NCBI RefSeq assembly: GCF_008000895.1
Contig: NZ_CP042823.1
Span: 4,071,001 to 4,135,000 of the forward strand
Reading direction: 5' to 3'
Length of the DNA stretch: 64,000 bases
Source: Methylobacterium sp. WL1
GTDB taxonomy: Bacteria; Pseudomonadota; Alphaproteobacteria; Rhizobiales; Beijerinckiaceae
Part shown: positions 47,183-56,534 of the stretch, in pieces
Layout: each line of letters begins with the position of its first letter
Numbering within the stretch: position 1 is the first letter of the stretch
Notes under the pieces: model-generated
The model's database searches: none
Told to the model about the DNA's origin: nothing
What the model saw: the letters and a program-made list of their open reading frames with translations, nothing else
Program-made: the position numbers and the translations under genes

Positions 47183-47243
47183 AACCCGGTGTCCGGAAGA
47201 GGCAGAGCGGGCGTGCGAGCCAGAGCTTTCTCCGGCCGCGTCG

Positions 47244-47297
47244 CTCCCCTCTCCCGACCCGCTTCGCGGGCCACCCTCCCCCGCAGAGGGGGGAGGG
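47244..47297. repeat. GC-rich double-hairpin repeat, inverted right copy
   Basis: Reads CCCCTCTCCCGACCCGC, then TTCG, GCGGGCCACCCTCCCCCG and CAGAGGGG, which is the left copy in reverse complement except for a shortened second loop stem. The pair sits between convergent genes (aminotransferase and DHDPS-family). Confidence 0.75.
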
Positions 47298-47344
47298 AAA
47301 GCCGCGCGTCCGTCGGACCGCGGCCCGCCGCTAGCAAATAACCC

Positions 47345-48271
47345 TCACCGCCCCCAGCGCAGCACCAGCGCATCGTTGCGCCGGGCCAATTCGATCAGCG
47401 CCGTGCGGGTATCCGGGTGGAGCGGCTGGAGCGGCAGGCGGGCGGTCTCGTGGGCGATGACGCCGCCCTCTGCCATCAGCGCCTTGCAGGCCAACAGGCC
47501 GCATTGCCGGTTCTCGTGGTTGATCAGCGGCAGCCAGCGCGCGTAGGCGTCGAGCGCCTCGCTCCGGCGGCCGGCCGCGTAGGCGTCGGTGATCTGGCGG
47601 ATGCCGTCCGGATAGGCGCCGCCGGTCATCGCCCCGGTGGCGCCGGCATCGAGGTCGGCCATCAGGGTGATCGCCTCCTCGCCGTCCCAGGGGCCGATTA
47701 CCGCGTCGCCGCCCTGCGCGATCAGCGCGCGCAGCTTGCCGGCGGCTCCGGGGGTCTCGATCTTGAAGTAGGAGACGTGCTCGATCTCCCGGGCCATGCG
47801 GGCCAGGAACGCGGCCGAGAGCGGCGTGCCGGCCACCGGCGCGTCCTGGATCATGATCGGGATCGCGATCGCGTCCGAGACGCCGCGGAAGAAGTCGTAG
47901 ACGCCGATGTCCGGCACCCGGATCGTGGCGCCGTGATAGGGCGGCATGACCATCACCATGGCGGCCCCCGCCTCTTGCGCCCGGCGCGAGCGCTCGGCGC
48001 AGACCTGGGTGGCGAAGTGCGTGGTCGTCACGATCACCGGCACCCGGCCGGCGACGTGGTCGAGCACCGCGTCCATCACGGTCTCGCGCTCGGCGTCGGT
48101 GAAGACGAACTGCTCGGAGAAGTTGGCCAGGATGCAGATCCCGTGGCTCCCGGCCTCGATCATGAAGTCGATCGCCCGGCGCTGTCCGTCGAGATCGAGG
48201 GCGCCCGCGGCGTCGAACACCGTGGGGGCGACCGGGAAGACGCCCCGGTAGGGCTGGGCAGGCGAGCTCAT
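47345..48271 (-). CDS. dihydrodipicolinate synthase / N-acetylneuraminate lyase family aldolase
   Basis: 308-aa class I aldolase. The Schiff-base Lys is in HVSYFKIETPGAAG and the catalytic Tyr in MVMPPYHGATIR. These are family marks of DapA/NanA-type enzymes, which make or break bonds using pyruvate or dehydrate sugar acids. GDAVIGPWDGEEAITLMADL and the absence of dap genes nearby point to a catabolic member (for example 2-keto-3-deoxy sugar-acid dehydratase) rather than lysine synthesis. Substrate unproven. Confidence 0.88.
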   Translation of the reverse strand: MSSPAQPYRGVFPVAPTVFDAAGALDLDGQRRAIDFMIEAGSHGICILANFSEQFVFTDAERETVMDAVLDHVAGRVPVIVTTTHFATQVCAERSRRAQEAGAAMVMVMPPYHGATIRVPDIGVYDFFRGVSDAIAIPIMIQDAPVAGTPLSAAFLARMAREIEHVSYFKIETPGAAGKLRALIAQGGDAVIGPWDGEEAITLMADLDAGATGAMTGGAYPDGIRQITDAYAAGRRSEALDAYARWLPLINHENRQCGLLACKALMAEGGVIAHETARLPLQPLHPDTRTALIELARRNDALVLRWGR

Positions 48272-48928
48272 GCGCGATCCTCCGCCGGGGCGGCCCCCGG
48301 CTCACAGCGATAGACCATTGCGTGCCGCCACCGGGACGAGAGGCCAGCCCCGGATCGACACCACGCCGGCACTGTGCCGAAGGATCATCCAAGATCAACG
48401 CCCGTCCCGGCGCCGGCTCGACAAAAGCCGCGCTCTGTTTGCGATGTGCCCGGGCCGGCCGCGCAAGCCTTGGGCGACGGCGACAACCCGGTCCGGCCGC
48501 AAGAAATCTTATTCCCTACCCACAGCGCATGGGATTGATCATCACCCGGTCATGCCGGAGCCGCGCGGCGGGGTCCGGGATCCGAGAACATCAGTCGATC
48601 AAGGTCTTGCGCCGTCGAGGCCTCGTGTTCCCGCCGATCCGGGCCGTCCGGGGCGGCGCGCGCCCCGAAGAACCAAACACCTGGAACCGTGCGGCCCACT
48701 GGAAGACTCTGCTTTCAGGCGACGGAGCCGCCCCGACTCGGCGTAGGCGCCGCGCGCCCCGCTTGGTATAGGGCTCTCGGCCCGGCCCGGTCGGCGACGA
48801 CGCGGCGACGAGCCACCCCGGTTTTCCAATCCGCGCGTCGCGACAGAACCGTCCTGGACGATCTTGCCGGACGGGCGGCGGGGATCCGGGTCCGTGGTTT
48901 CAACGCTTTCGCTCTGGAGTTCGTCGTG
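48272..48928. other. intergenic, nothing recognised
   Basis: 657 bp between divergent genes (DHDPS-family leftward, amino-acid binding protein rightward). It must hold both promoters but no clear elements were found. A slightly AT-richer patch lies at 48505-48545. Confidence 0.5.
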
Positions 48929-49705
48929 ATGCGTCTTGTCCCCGCCGCCCGCGCGGCCGTCTTCGCCGCGGCCGCCCTGCTCCTCGGCGTCTCCGCGCGG
49001 GCCGACGACCTCGACGCGATCCGGGCCGCCAAGACCCTGCGGATCGGCACCGAGGGCACCTACGCGCCGTTCTCCTTCCACGACGCCTCCGGGGCGCTGG
49101 CCGGGTTCGACGTGGAGATCGGCCGCAAGGTGGCGGACAAACTCGGCGTCGCGCCGCAATTCCTCGAAGGCAAGTGGGATGGCCTGATCGCCGGGCTCGA
49201 CGCCAAGCGCTACGACGTGGTGATCAACCAGGTCGGCATCACCAAGGAGCGCCAGGCGAAGTTCGATTTCTCCGAGCCCTATATCCGCTCCCGGGCGGTG
49301 CTGATCACCCGCGCCGACACCGGCACGATCACGGGGTTCGCCGACCTCAAGGGCAAGAAATCCGCCCAGAGCCTGAGCAGCAACTTCGCGCGGCTCGCCA
49401 CCGAATCCGGGGCCGAATTGGTCGGCACCGACGGGTTCGACCAGTCGATCCAGCTGGTCATCACCGGCCGCGCCGACGCGACCATCAACGACAACCTGTC
49501 CTTCCTCGACTTCCACAAGCAGAAGCCGAACGCCCCCGTGAAGATCGTCGCCCAGAAGGACGACGCCGACGCGTCCGGCATCCTCCTGCGCAAGAACAAC
49601 CCCGACCTGAAGGCCGCCCTCGACAAGGCGCTGGCCGAGATCAAGGCCGACGGCAGCTACGCGGCGATCGCGCAGAATTATTTCGGGGCGGACGTGTCTC
49701 GATAG
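48929..49705 (+). CDS. polar amino-acid ABC transporter substrate-binding protein
   Basis: 258-aa periplasmic protein with signal peptide (AARAAVFAAAALLLGVSARA) and SBP family 3 features: LRIGTEGTYAPFSFHDASGA, FDVEIGRKVADKLG and NQVGITKERQAKFDFSEPYI. Closest in pattern to cystine/polar amino-acid binders (FliY-like). ATG 48929 follows CTGGAG. A repeat-filled 398-bp gap separates it from its presumed permease. Confidence 0.92.
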   Translation: MRLVPAARAAVFAAAALLLGVSARADDLDAIRAAKTLRIGTEGTYAPFSFHDASGALAGFDVEIGRKVADKLGVAPQFLEGKWDGLIAGLDAKRYDVVINQVGITKERQAKFDFSEPYIRSRAVLITRADTGTITGFADLKGKKSAQSLSSNFARLATESGAELVGTDGFDQSIQLVITGRADATINDNLSFLDFHKQKPNAPVKIVAQKDDADASGILLRKNNPDLKAALDKALAEIKADGSYAAIAQNYFGADVSR

Positions 49706-50103
49706 GCGGGTCATCGCCTGCAGGGCGCGGCGGAACACGCGCCCTCCCCGGGCTACGATGTTCGCACATCGCAATTCGGACCGTCGGCGGCGGGAAGAGA
49801 AGTCCCTTTCGAGGCAGACACGCCCCCTCTCTCCCCCCTTTGCGGGGGAGGGAGACGCGCCTGGGTCCAGCCGTCGCTTCATCCGGCTACGATGTCCGAA
49901 CATCGTAGCCCGCACGGGAGAGCGGACCCACGCCTTGTCCGGACAGGTTTGAGCCCGTCAGCCCCCGCCGGGCGGGTTCGGTCACCGAACCGTATTCCCC
50001 CGACAGGCGCGGGCGATCCGAAACCGACCCGAAAAATCCCCCGCGCGATCCGCGGCGCAAACCCGTATAGACCGTCGCCCGATCCCGCAGGAAACACCGT
50101 CCC
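49706..50103. repeat. intergenic repeat cluster
   Basis: Gap between the binding-protein and permease genes. It holds GGCTACGATGTTCGCACATCG (49754-49774 region), GTCCCTTTCGAGGC (49803-49816), a hairpin CTCCCCC / GGGGGAG (49831-49850) and GGCTACGATGTCCGAACATC with GTAGCC (49885-49910). The blocks follow the same order as those at 12762-12880. Confidence 0.6.
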
Positions 50104-50784
50104 GTGCCGCACTGGCTCGACCTCATGCTCCAGTCGCTCGGGCCGCTGCTCGAAGCCTGTCTCCGGTTCACCGTGCCGCTGACGCTCATCGCCTTCGGGC
50201 TCGGGCTGAGCCTCGGCCTGGCGGTGGCGCTCGCGCGCCTGTTCGGGCCGCGCCCGGTGGCGGCGCTCGCCTGGACCTATGTCTGGATCTTCCGGGGCAC
50301 GCCGCTGCTGGTGCAGCTGTTCGTGATCTTCTACGGCCTGCCCAGCGCCGGCATCCTGATCGACGCCTTCCCGGCCGCGGTGATCGGCTTCACGCTCAAC
50401 GTCGGCGCCTACGCGTCCGAGATCGTGCGCGCCGCCATCGCGTCGATCCCGAAGGGCCAGTGGGAGGCCGCCTACGCCACCGGGATGACCCCCGCCCAGG
50501 CCCTGCGCCGCACGATCCTGCCCCAGGCGGGGCGGGTGGCGGTGCCGTCCCTGTCCAACAGCTTCATCGCGCTCGTGAAGGACACCTCGCTCGCCGCCGC
50601 GATCACCGTGCCGGAGATGTTCCAGGCGGCCCAGCGCATCGTGGCGGTGACCTACGAGCCGCTGATCCTCTACGCCGAGGCGGCGCTGATCTACCTCGTG
50701 CTGTGCTCGGGCCTGTCCTGGCTGCAGGGCGGGCTGGAGCGGCGCCTCGGGCGCTACGGCGGCTACCTGGAGGCGCGCGCGTGA
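50104..50784 (+). CDS. polar amino-acid ABC transporter permease
   Basis: 226-aa HisM/GltK-type permease with five helices: LTLIAFGLGLSLGLAVALAR and the EAA-type loop EAAYATGMTPAQALRRTILP ending with PSLSNSFIALVKDTSLAAAI. GTG 50104 is the likely start. It overlaps the ATPase gene by 4 nt (GTGA). Functions with the binding protein at 48929-49705. Confidence 0.93.
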   Translation: MPHWLDLMLQSLGPLLEACLRFTVPLTLIAFGLGLSLGLAVALARLFGPRPVAALAWTYVWIFRGTPLLVQLFVIFYGLPSAGILIDAFPAAVIGFTLNVGAYASEIVRAAIASIPKGQWEAAYATGMTPAQALRRTILPQAGRVAVPSLSNSFIALVKDTSLAAAITVPEMFQAAQRIVAVTYEPLILYAEAALIYLVLCSGLSWLQGGLERRLGRYGGYLEARA

Positions 50785-51536
50785 TCGCCCTCCAGGCCAT
50801 CGAGAAGCGCTTCGGCGACACCCCGATCCTGCGCGGCATCGACCTGACGGTCCCGGAGGGGAAGGTCACCGCGCTGATCGGCCCGTCGGGCTCGGGCAAG
50901 TCGACCCTGCTGCGCTGCGTGAACCTGCTCGAGATCCCGCAGGCCGGCACGCTGGTGCTCGGCGACCAGCGCCTCACCTTCCGGCCCGGCACGGCGCCGG
51001 CCCGGCGGGACCTGCTGGCGGTCCGGCGCCAGACCGGCATGGTGTTCCAGAACTTCCAGCTGTTTCCCCACCGCACGGTGATCGAGAACATCACCGAGGG
51101 GCTGATCACGGTCGGCAAATGGCCCCGGGCCGCGGCCCGGGTCCGGGCGCTGGAATTGCTGGCGCGGGTCGGCCTCGCCCACAAGGCCGAGGCGTGGCCG
51201 GCGAGCCTGTCGGGCGGCCAGCAGCAGCGGGTGGCGATCGCCCGGGCGCTCGCCCCCTCCCCGCGCCTGCTGCTGTGCGACGAGCCGACCTCCGCGCTCG
51301 ATCCCGAACTCGCCGCCGAGGTGGTGGACGTGCTGGCCGGCCTCGCCCGCGAGGGCATGACCATGCTGATGGCGACCCACGACCTGCGCCTCGCCCGGCG
51401 GGTCGCCGACACGGTGGCGTTCCTAGACGGCGGCGCGCTTGTGGAGCAGGGACCGCCGGCCGAGCTGTTCGCCCGGCCCGCCGACCCGCGCACCCGCCGC
51501 TTCGTCCAGACCCTGCTCGGCGAGGCCGGCGCCTGA
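50781..51536 (+). CDS. polar amino-acid ABC transporter ATP-binding protein
   Basis: 251-aa ATPase (GlnQ/HisP type). Walker A GPSGSGKS is at residues 34-41, the Q-loop is QNFQLFPH, the signature LSGGQQQRVAIARAL and the Walker B LLLCDEPTSALD. GTG 50781 overlaps the permease stop. Ends 3 nt from the end of the convergent small membrane gene. Confidence 0.94.
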   Translation: MIALQAIEKRFGDTPILRGIDLTVPEGKVTALIGPSGSGKSTLLRCVNLLEIPQAGTLVLGDQRLTFRPGTAPARRDLLAVRRQTGMVFQNFQLFPHRTVIENITEGLITVGKWPRAAARVRALELLARVGLAHKAEAWPASLSGGQQQRVAIARALAPSPRLLLCDEPTSALDPELAAEVVDVLAGLAREGMTMLMATHDLRLARRVADTVAFLDGGALVEQGPPAELFARPADPRTRRFVQTLLGEAGA

Positions 51537-51539
51537 GGC

Positions 51540-51710
51540 TCAGCCGGACAGGCAGCGCAGGCTCAGCAGGTTGTCGAGGGTGAGTGCGGTGCCGAACACC
51601 AGCGGCCGCCAGGCCGGCATCGTCGCCAGGACCAGGCCGGCCCCGAGCACGAGCCAGGGAACCAGGGTCGGCAGGGCCAGGGTCGGCCGGGCGCTTCGCC
51701 GACGCCTCAC
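51540..51710 (-). CDS. small hypothetical membrane protein
   Basis: 56 aa with a basic N-terminus (RRRRSARP) and two hydrophobic segments (TLVPWLVLGAGLVLATMP; PLVFGTALTLDNLLSL). GTG 51710 overlaps the stop of the DUF2243 gene (GTGA), which supports it as a real coupled gene. No known family. It could be a small partner of the DUF2243 protein. Confidence 0.55.
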   Translation of the reverse strand: MRRRRSARPTLALPTLVPWLVLGAGLVLATMPAWRPLVFGTALTLDNLLSLRCLSG

Positions 51711-52198
51711 GCCGCCCCCTCCCGGCGGCCCGCCCGGACCAGCAGCCAGCCGGCGACCAGCATGGCGACGCCCCAGACCAGGAACCCGACATCCCAGAAG
51801 ATCCACTGGTCCCGGGGCATCGTCTCGTTGACGTGGTGGGCGCCGAGGATCTCGTGGTCGATCACGCCCTCGACGAGGTTGAACAGGCCCCAGCCGATCA
51901 GCAGCGAGCCGGCCAGCAACCTGTTCGACCAGGCCAGGTGCTCCCGGTGGGCGGCGCGCCACAGGATGAACAGCCCGAGCACCACGAACACGTAGGTGGC
52001 GCTGTGGAAGATCCCGTCCCAGCGGGTGTTAAGCTCGAGGTTCGGGATCGAATCGATCGGGTACCAGCTGCTCACCATGTGGTGCCATTGCAGGATCTGG
52101 TGCAGCACGATCCCGTCGAAGAAGCCGCCGAGCCCCAGCCCGAACAGGATCCCGGCGCTGAGCGGAAACGAGCGGATTTCGGATGCCGCCGCCGTCAT
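51707..52198 (-). CDS. DUF2243 membrane protein
   Basis: 163-aa protein with four helices. The conserved His-rich motif GGFFDGIVLHQILQWHHMVS marks DUF2243. Other stretches are TYVFVVLGLFILWRAAHREH and FLVWGVAMLVAGWLLVRAGR. Function unknown; elsewhere DUF2243 genes often neighbour cytochrome oxidase assembly genes, but here the neighbour is an OPT transporter whose stop it overlaps by 4 nt. Confidence 0.88.
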   Translation of the reverse strand: MTAAASEIRSFPLSAGILFGLGLGGFFDGIVLHQILQWHHMVSSWYPIDSIPNLELNTRWDGIFHSATYVFVVLGLFILWRAAHREHLAWSNRLLAGSLLIGWGLFNLVEGVIDHEILGAHHVNETMPRDQWIFWDVGFLVWGVAMLVAGWLLVRAGRREGAA

Positions 52199-54260
52199 GA
52201 CGCGGCCGAAGAGCGGGCGGCGGTCCCGGGCGCGTCGTCATCGGCCGTGGACACCAGCCGGAAATAGAGGCCCAGCCCCCCCAGGAACACCGCCAGCCCC
52301 AGCCAAGTCGCCGTGGCGGCAAAGCCCGGCCCCATGATCGCCAGCGCCGCGCTGTGCCCGGCGATGAGGTCGGCGCCGGCCAGCAGCACGCCGACGCAGC
52401 TTTCCCCGACCAGGAACCCCGAGGCCAGGAGCACGCCCCGGCGGCGGGCGGCGGCGAGCACGGTATCCCGCCGGTCACCCCGGACCCGGCGGCGCAGGCG
52501 GCGCTCGGCGAGCCAGCCCAGGATGCCGCCGATGGCGATCGTCACCTCGACGGAGAGCGGCAGGTACATGCCGATCCCCACGGTGAGCGCCGGGAAGGTG
52601 AGGTCGCGGCGCTTCAGCCACGCCTCGGCCGCCACCAGCACGATGCCGAGCCCGGCGCCGATCAGCACCATGGTCCAGGGCAGCGCGCCGTGCGTGATGC
52701 CCTGCGCGATCTGGGTCATCAGGGCGGCCTGAGGCGCCGGCAGGGCGCTCGCCGGGTCGAGCCCCTCCCGCGAGGGGGCGCCGACGAAGCCGTAGGCCTG
52801 GTAGAGCAGCGACAGCAGCGGCGCGATCACCAGGGCGCCGACCCCGACGCCGATGACCAGCGCGACCTGCTGGTGCCACGGGGTGGCGCCCACCACCTGT
52901 CCGGTCTTGAGGTCCTGCAGGTTGTCGTTGGCGATCGACGCGGTCGTCACGATGACGGCGGTGAGCAGCAGCGCCATGCCGGTGACGAACCGGTCGCCGT
53001 CGGGGCCGGTCGCGTGGCCCAGCAGCAGCGGCAGCAGCAGCGCGGTCGCCATGGTGGTGAGGATCCCGATCCCCGAGATCGGGCTCGACGAGGAGCCGAG
53101 CAGGCCCGCGAGGTAGCCGCAGGCGGCGGCCATGAGGAAGCCGAACAGCACCATGAACAAAGTCGCCGCGACCGCGAAGACGATCAGCGTGCCGCCGAGC
53201 CCGGCCGGCTGGGCGAAGTCGGCAAACAGCAGCGCCAGCGGCACGCACAGGGCCAGCGCCCCGCCCGCGACCCAGGTGATCGGCAGGTCCCGCTCCTCGC
53301 GCGGGTGGTCCGCGCCGAGGCCGCCGCCGGCCGACGACAGGGCCGTGGGATGCTGGCCGCGATCGGGCGGGCGAGCGAGGCCACCGTCCACAGGCCGCCC
53401 ACCGCGATGATCCCGGCCCCCATCAGGCGTACCTCCTCCGACCAGACCGCCTCGGCGGCCTGCCCGGCGGTCTTGCCCGGATCGGGCGAGAGCGCGGTCA
53501 GGATCGGGACGGCGATGCCCCAGGCGATCAGCACGCCGGTCAGCAGCGCGAGGCACGCCCCGATGCCCACGAGATAGCCGACGCCGACCAGCGCCAGGGA
53601 GAACCCGGTCCCGGTGCGGAAGGCGGCGCCCCCGAGGCTGATCGCGCCGGAGAGCCCCTCGCCCAGGAGCTTCAGCCCCGTGGTGGCGAGCCCGACGATT
53701 CCGGCCGCCCCGGCGGCGGCCAGCAGGTCGCGCAGGCCGTGGCCGCCCTCCTCCTCGTGGCCGGTCTTGAGCACCTCGGCTGCGGCGATGCCCTCCGGGT
53801 AGGGCAGGTCGCTGCCCGAGACCAGCGCCCGCCGCAACGGGATCGAGAACGCCACGCCGAGCAGCCCGCCCAGGGCGCAGACCGCCGTGGTCTGCCAGAA
53901 CGGGAAGCCGTGCCAATGCCCGATCAGGACGAGACCCGGCAGGACCAGGATCACGTTGCACAGGGTGCCGGCCGCCGAGGCCTGGGTCTGGACGATGTTG
54001 TTCTCGAGGATGCCGGCGCCGCCCATCAGCCGGAACGCGCCCATCGACAGCATTGCGGCCGGGATCGAGGACGAGAACGTCATCCCGGTCTTCAACCCCA
54101 TGTAGAGGTTGGCCGCCATGAAGACGATCGTGATGGCGGCCCCGAGCACGATGCCGCGCAGGGTCAACTCCGCCTGATGCGCCTGAGCGGTCGAGGTTTT
54201 CGGCCCGGTCTCGGTCTTTGGCGCGGTCTCGGGCGCCAGTCTAGGACTGGTGGCGTCCAT
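52195..54260 (-). pseudogene. OPT family oligopeptide/metal-chelate transporter, one frameshift
   Basis: Multi-TM symporter of the OPT family. The N-terminal half gives LTLRGIVLGAAITIVFMAAN and LYMGLKTGMTFSSSIPAAML. The C-terminal half gives TASIANDNLQDLKTGQVVGA and ASGFLVGESCVGVLLAGADL, both typical. The frame is lost at the GGG run 53347-53349; one added base joins IAASIP to TALSSAGGGLGADHPREERD and gives 688 aa. OPT members of this bacterial type carry peptides or metal chelates; substrate unknown. The lesion looks like a sequence error. Confidence 0.88.
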
Positions 54261-54445
54261 TCTGCCCCCATGCTGTCGTCCCGCAAACCACCGCAGTCGC
54301 GAAAGCTATCCCGCCTGCGGCGTTGCGACGGGGTCGGGAGGGGAACGGGACGGTGGATGGGACGGGGACAGGACGGGGACGGAGCCCGTCGCGACGGCGC
54401 GCGGCCACGCTCCACGGCCCGAGCCGGCAGCGCGCGCGCGTCGGA

Positions 54446-55411
54446 TTACCGACCCGGGGGCGGCTTCGCGGAAACGGCCCGGTACGCGCTGGGGCTCAGG
54501 CCGTAGCGCGCCTTGAAGCGGCGGGCGAAATGGGCCTGATTGGTGAAGCCACTGCCATACGCGAGGTTGCCGATCGCGATGTGGGCGCAGCCCGGATCCG
54601 CCAGGCGCTCGGCCGCGGAGTCCAGCCGGCGCTGCCAGATCCAGTCGGAAATGTGCTGGCCGCGCTCGTGGAACAGCTCCTGCAGACGGCGCAAGGAGAC
54701 CCCGACGGCGGCCGCGAGACGGGGCGGGTCGAGGGTCGTGTCGCCCAGGTTGGCCTCGACATGGGCCTTGGCGCGCTGGACCACGACGCTGCCGTGGAGC
54801 GGTCGCGGCACCTCCCTGGCCAGCCGCTCGGCGAGGCTCGCCACGATCAGGTCGATGCCGACACCGGCCATGCGTTCGGCCGTCACGGCGTCGAGGTCCG
54901 CGTAGACCCGGACGAGATCGGTGAAGAAGGCCTTCACCAGCACGCCGGTGCCGTCGTCGCCCCCGAACGTCAGGGCGGTGAGGTGCTGGGTCGGCCCCAG
55001 CATGTGCGTCAGGGGCGCGACCGGGATCTCGAGCACGAGGGACTGATTGCTGGGCCCCGAGATGTGCACGTTCGGCCGGTCGGCCAGCAGCACGATCTCG
55101 CCGGGCCCCTGGATGGCCTCCCGGCCATCCTGGATGTTGATCGAGCGGCCTTCGAGCTGGATCAGCGCGAACACCGCCCCCGTCCGCTCGCGCCGACGCA
55201 GGGTCTGCGGCGTGATCTCCGACCGCACGTTGCTTTCGCGAATGCGGGTGATCCGCAAGCTGCCGACATCGGCCGCCTGTATCAGTCCTTCGAAAGGCCG
55301 ATCACAAGTCTGACTCAGCTCAATTGGCCCCATGCGGTCGGAGATGACTTCACACCACAGTTTGAACCGCGTGTTTTCTTTGACTTCGCATGTAGAAAGG
55401 ACTGTCTGCAC
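54446..55411 (-). CDS. AraC family transcriptional regulator
   Basis: 321 aa. The N-terminal half is an AraC-binding-like sensing domain (EIVLLADRPNVHISGPSNQS). The C-terminal double HTH reads PRLAAAVGVSLRRLQELFHE and IAIGNLAYGSGFTNQAHFAR with the closing RRFKARYGLSPSAYR. ATG 55411. It is oriented like the OPT gene (185 nt apart) but its target is unknown. Confidence 0.92.
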   Translation of the reverse strand: MQTVLSTCEVKENTRFKLWCEVISDRMGPIELSQTCDRPFEGLIQAADVGSLRITRIRESNVRSEITPQTLRRRERTGAVFALIQLEGRSINIQDGREAIQGPGEIVLLADRPNVHISGPSNQSLVLEIPVAPLTHMLGPTQHLTALTFGGDDGTGVLVKAFFTDLVRVYADLDAVTAERMAGVGIDLIVASLAERLAREVPRPLHGSVVVQRAKAHVEANLGDTTLDPPRLAAAVGVSLRRLQELFHERGQHISDWIWQRRLDSAAERLADPGCAHIAIGNLAYGSGFTNQAHFARRFKARYGLSPSAYRAVSAKPPPGR

Positions 55412-55862
55412 ACACCCTCGCGCACATCGCCGACGATTCGAGATTTGGAACCGTCATCGCAGGATGGCCCGGTCTTAATCTTATCATACGTTATTTTACT
55501 CCGTTTTAGACCGCCGCCGGTACTGGTCTTGCAACTGGTCTTGCAACTGGTCTTGCAGACGCATCCCGTACGGTGACGATCGGACCTGCGGCCGGCGGCA
55601 CCCTGGCGTTGGGCTGCGGCTTCGCCAGCCGGGCCCGTTTCTCTCGCCGTTTGAACGCACGCCTCGGCATGGCACCCAGCGCGTATCGCCACGCGGCTCT
55701 CCTCTGCACCCCGGCACGTTTCGACGAGGCGTGAAGCCCCCGGATCGATGCCGGCCGGTCACGCGTTTGTAGGAGAGCCGTCGATTCAGTGCGCTCGCCG
55801 ATGCCGAACCAGTATTCGTTTCGGCGGCGAGCGCGAACGGCTCTTAGCCCGGGAGGATCGTC
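55412..55862. other. intergenic with 12-bp tandem repeat
   Basis: 451 bp between the divergent AraC and small membrane protein genes. The first 90 bp are AT-rich and probably carry the araC-type promoter. A triple 12-bp repeat lies at 55522-55557. No gene recognised. Confidence 0.5.
55522..55557. repeat. three perfect 12-bp tandem repeats
   Basis: ACTGGTCTTGCA occurs three times head to tail (55522-55533, 55534-55545, 55546-55557) with no mismatch, about 110-145 bp upstream of the AraC gene. Confidence 0.9.
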
Positions 55863-56096
55863 GTGGGACTCACTGCGTTCGTTTTTTTCGTCGTGCCCTG
55901 GATGCTGGTCGCGGCATGGATGTTCCGCTCGGCCAACGCCGTGCGGATGGGCGTGCCGGCTGCGCCCTGGCGCCCCCTGACGGATTTCCCGCCGCCACCG
56001 CGCGACCAGCGGGCCATGGTCGAGACCGGCACCGTGCCGAAGGGCGCGGCCACCGATACCGACGACGACAAGCACCGGCCGCTCCAGATGGTGTGA
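55863..56096 (+). CDS. small membrane-anchored hypothetical protein
   Basis: 77 aa from a GTG start preceded by CGGGAGGATC. One N-terminal membrane helix (LTAFVFFVVPWMLVAAWMF) is followed by a Pro-rich and acidic cytosolic or periplasmic tail (LTDFPPPPRDQRAM; DTDDDKHRPLQMV). No known family. A strong ribosome binding site and helix make it credible. Confidence 0.65.
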   Translation: MGLTAFVFFVVPWMLVAAWMFRSANAVRMGVPAAPWRPLTDFPPPPRDQRAMVETGTVPKGAATDTDDDKHRPLQMV

Positions 56097-56534
56097 GATT
56101 TTTCGCCGGGGTCCAGGGTCTTTCGCGCGGCTGACCCGCCGCGCGCGATCCGGCGCGCCTCCGGTCCAAAGCCTGTCCGATCCGCGCCGTGGTTGGGACG
56201 CCATCGGTTCGAAGCGCCCTCGCCCCGGCTGGGCTCGACCGGACGTCGCCGGTCGCGCCGACGGATTTTTAGGCCGCAACCCGATCTTCCGCGGCAGGAC
56301 GATGCGCCGATCCGGCGCGAACCCGTGCCCTCCCCCGGCCCGCCACGACATTCGCACATCGCTGCCGGATGAACGCAAGGGCCAGCCCCAAGCGCGGCTC
56401 CCTCCCCTGTGTGAGAGGAGGATCCACACGCCTCCTTGGGAGAGAAGCGACCGGCCCCGGCCGTAGCGCGCATCCGACGCGCCGGGCAAGCTCCACGAGC
56501 GACGCCGGACAACGAGCCCGGCCTCGACGGGGCC
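56097..56534. other. intergenic with repeat-like block
   Basis: 438 bp between convergent genes. Around 56320-56365 it contains CCCTCCCCCGGCCCGCCACG and ATTCGCACATCGC, related to the repeat blocks at 49.75-49.9 kb. No gene seen. Confidence 0.45.

Noticed and set aside
49706..50103. CRISPR-like interpretation of the repeats
   Set aside because: Blocks are palindromic, unevenly spaced and few; no regular repeat-spacer structure and no cas genes.
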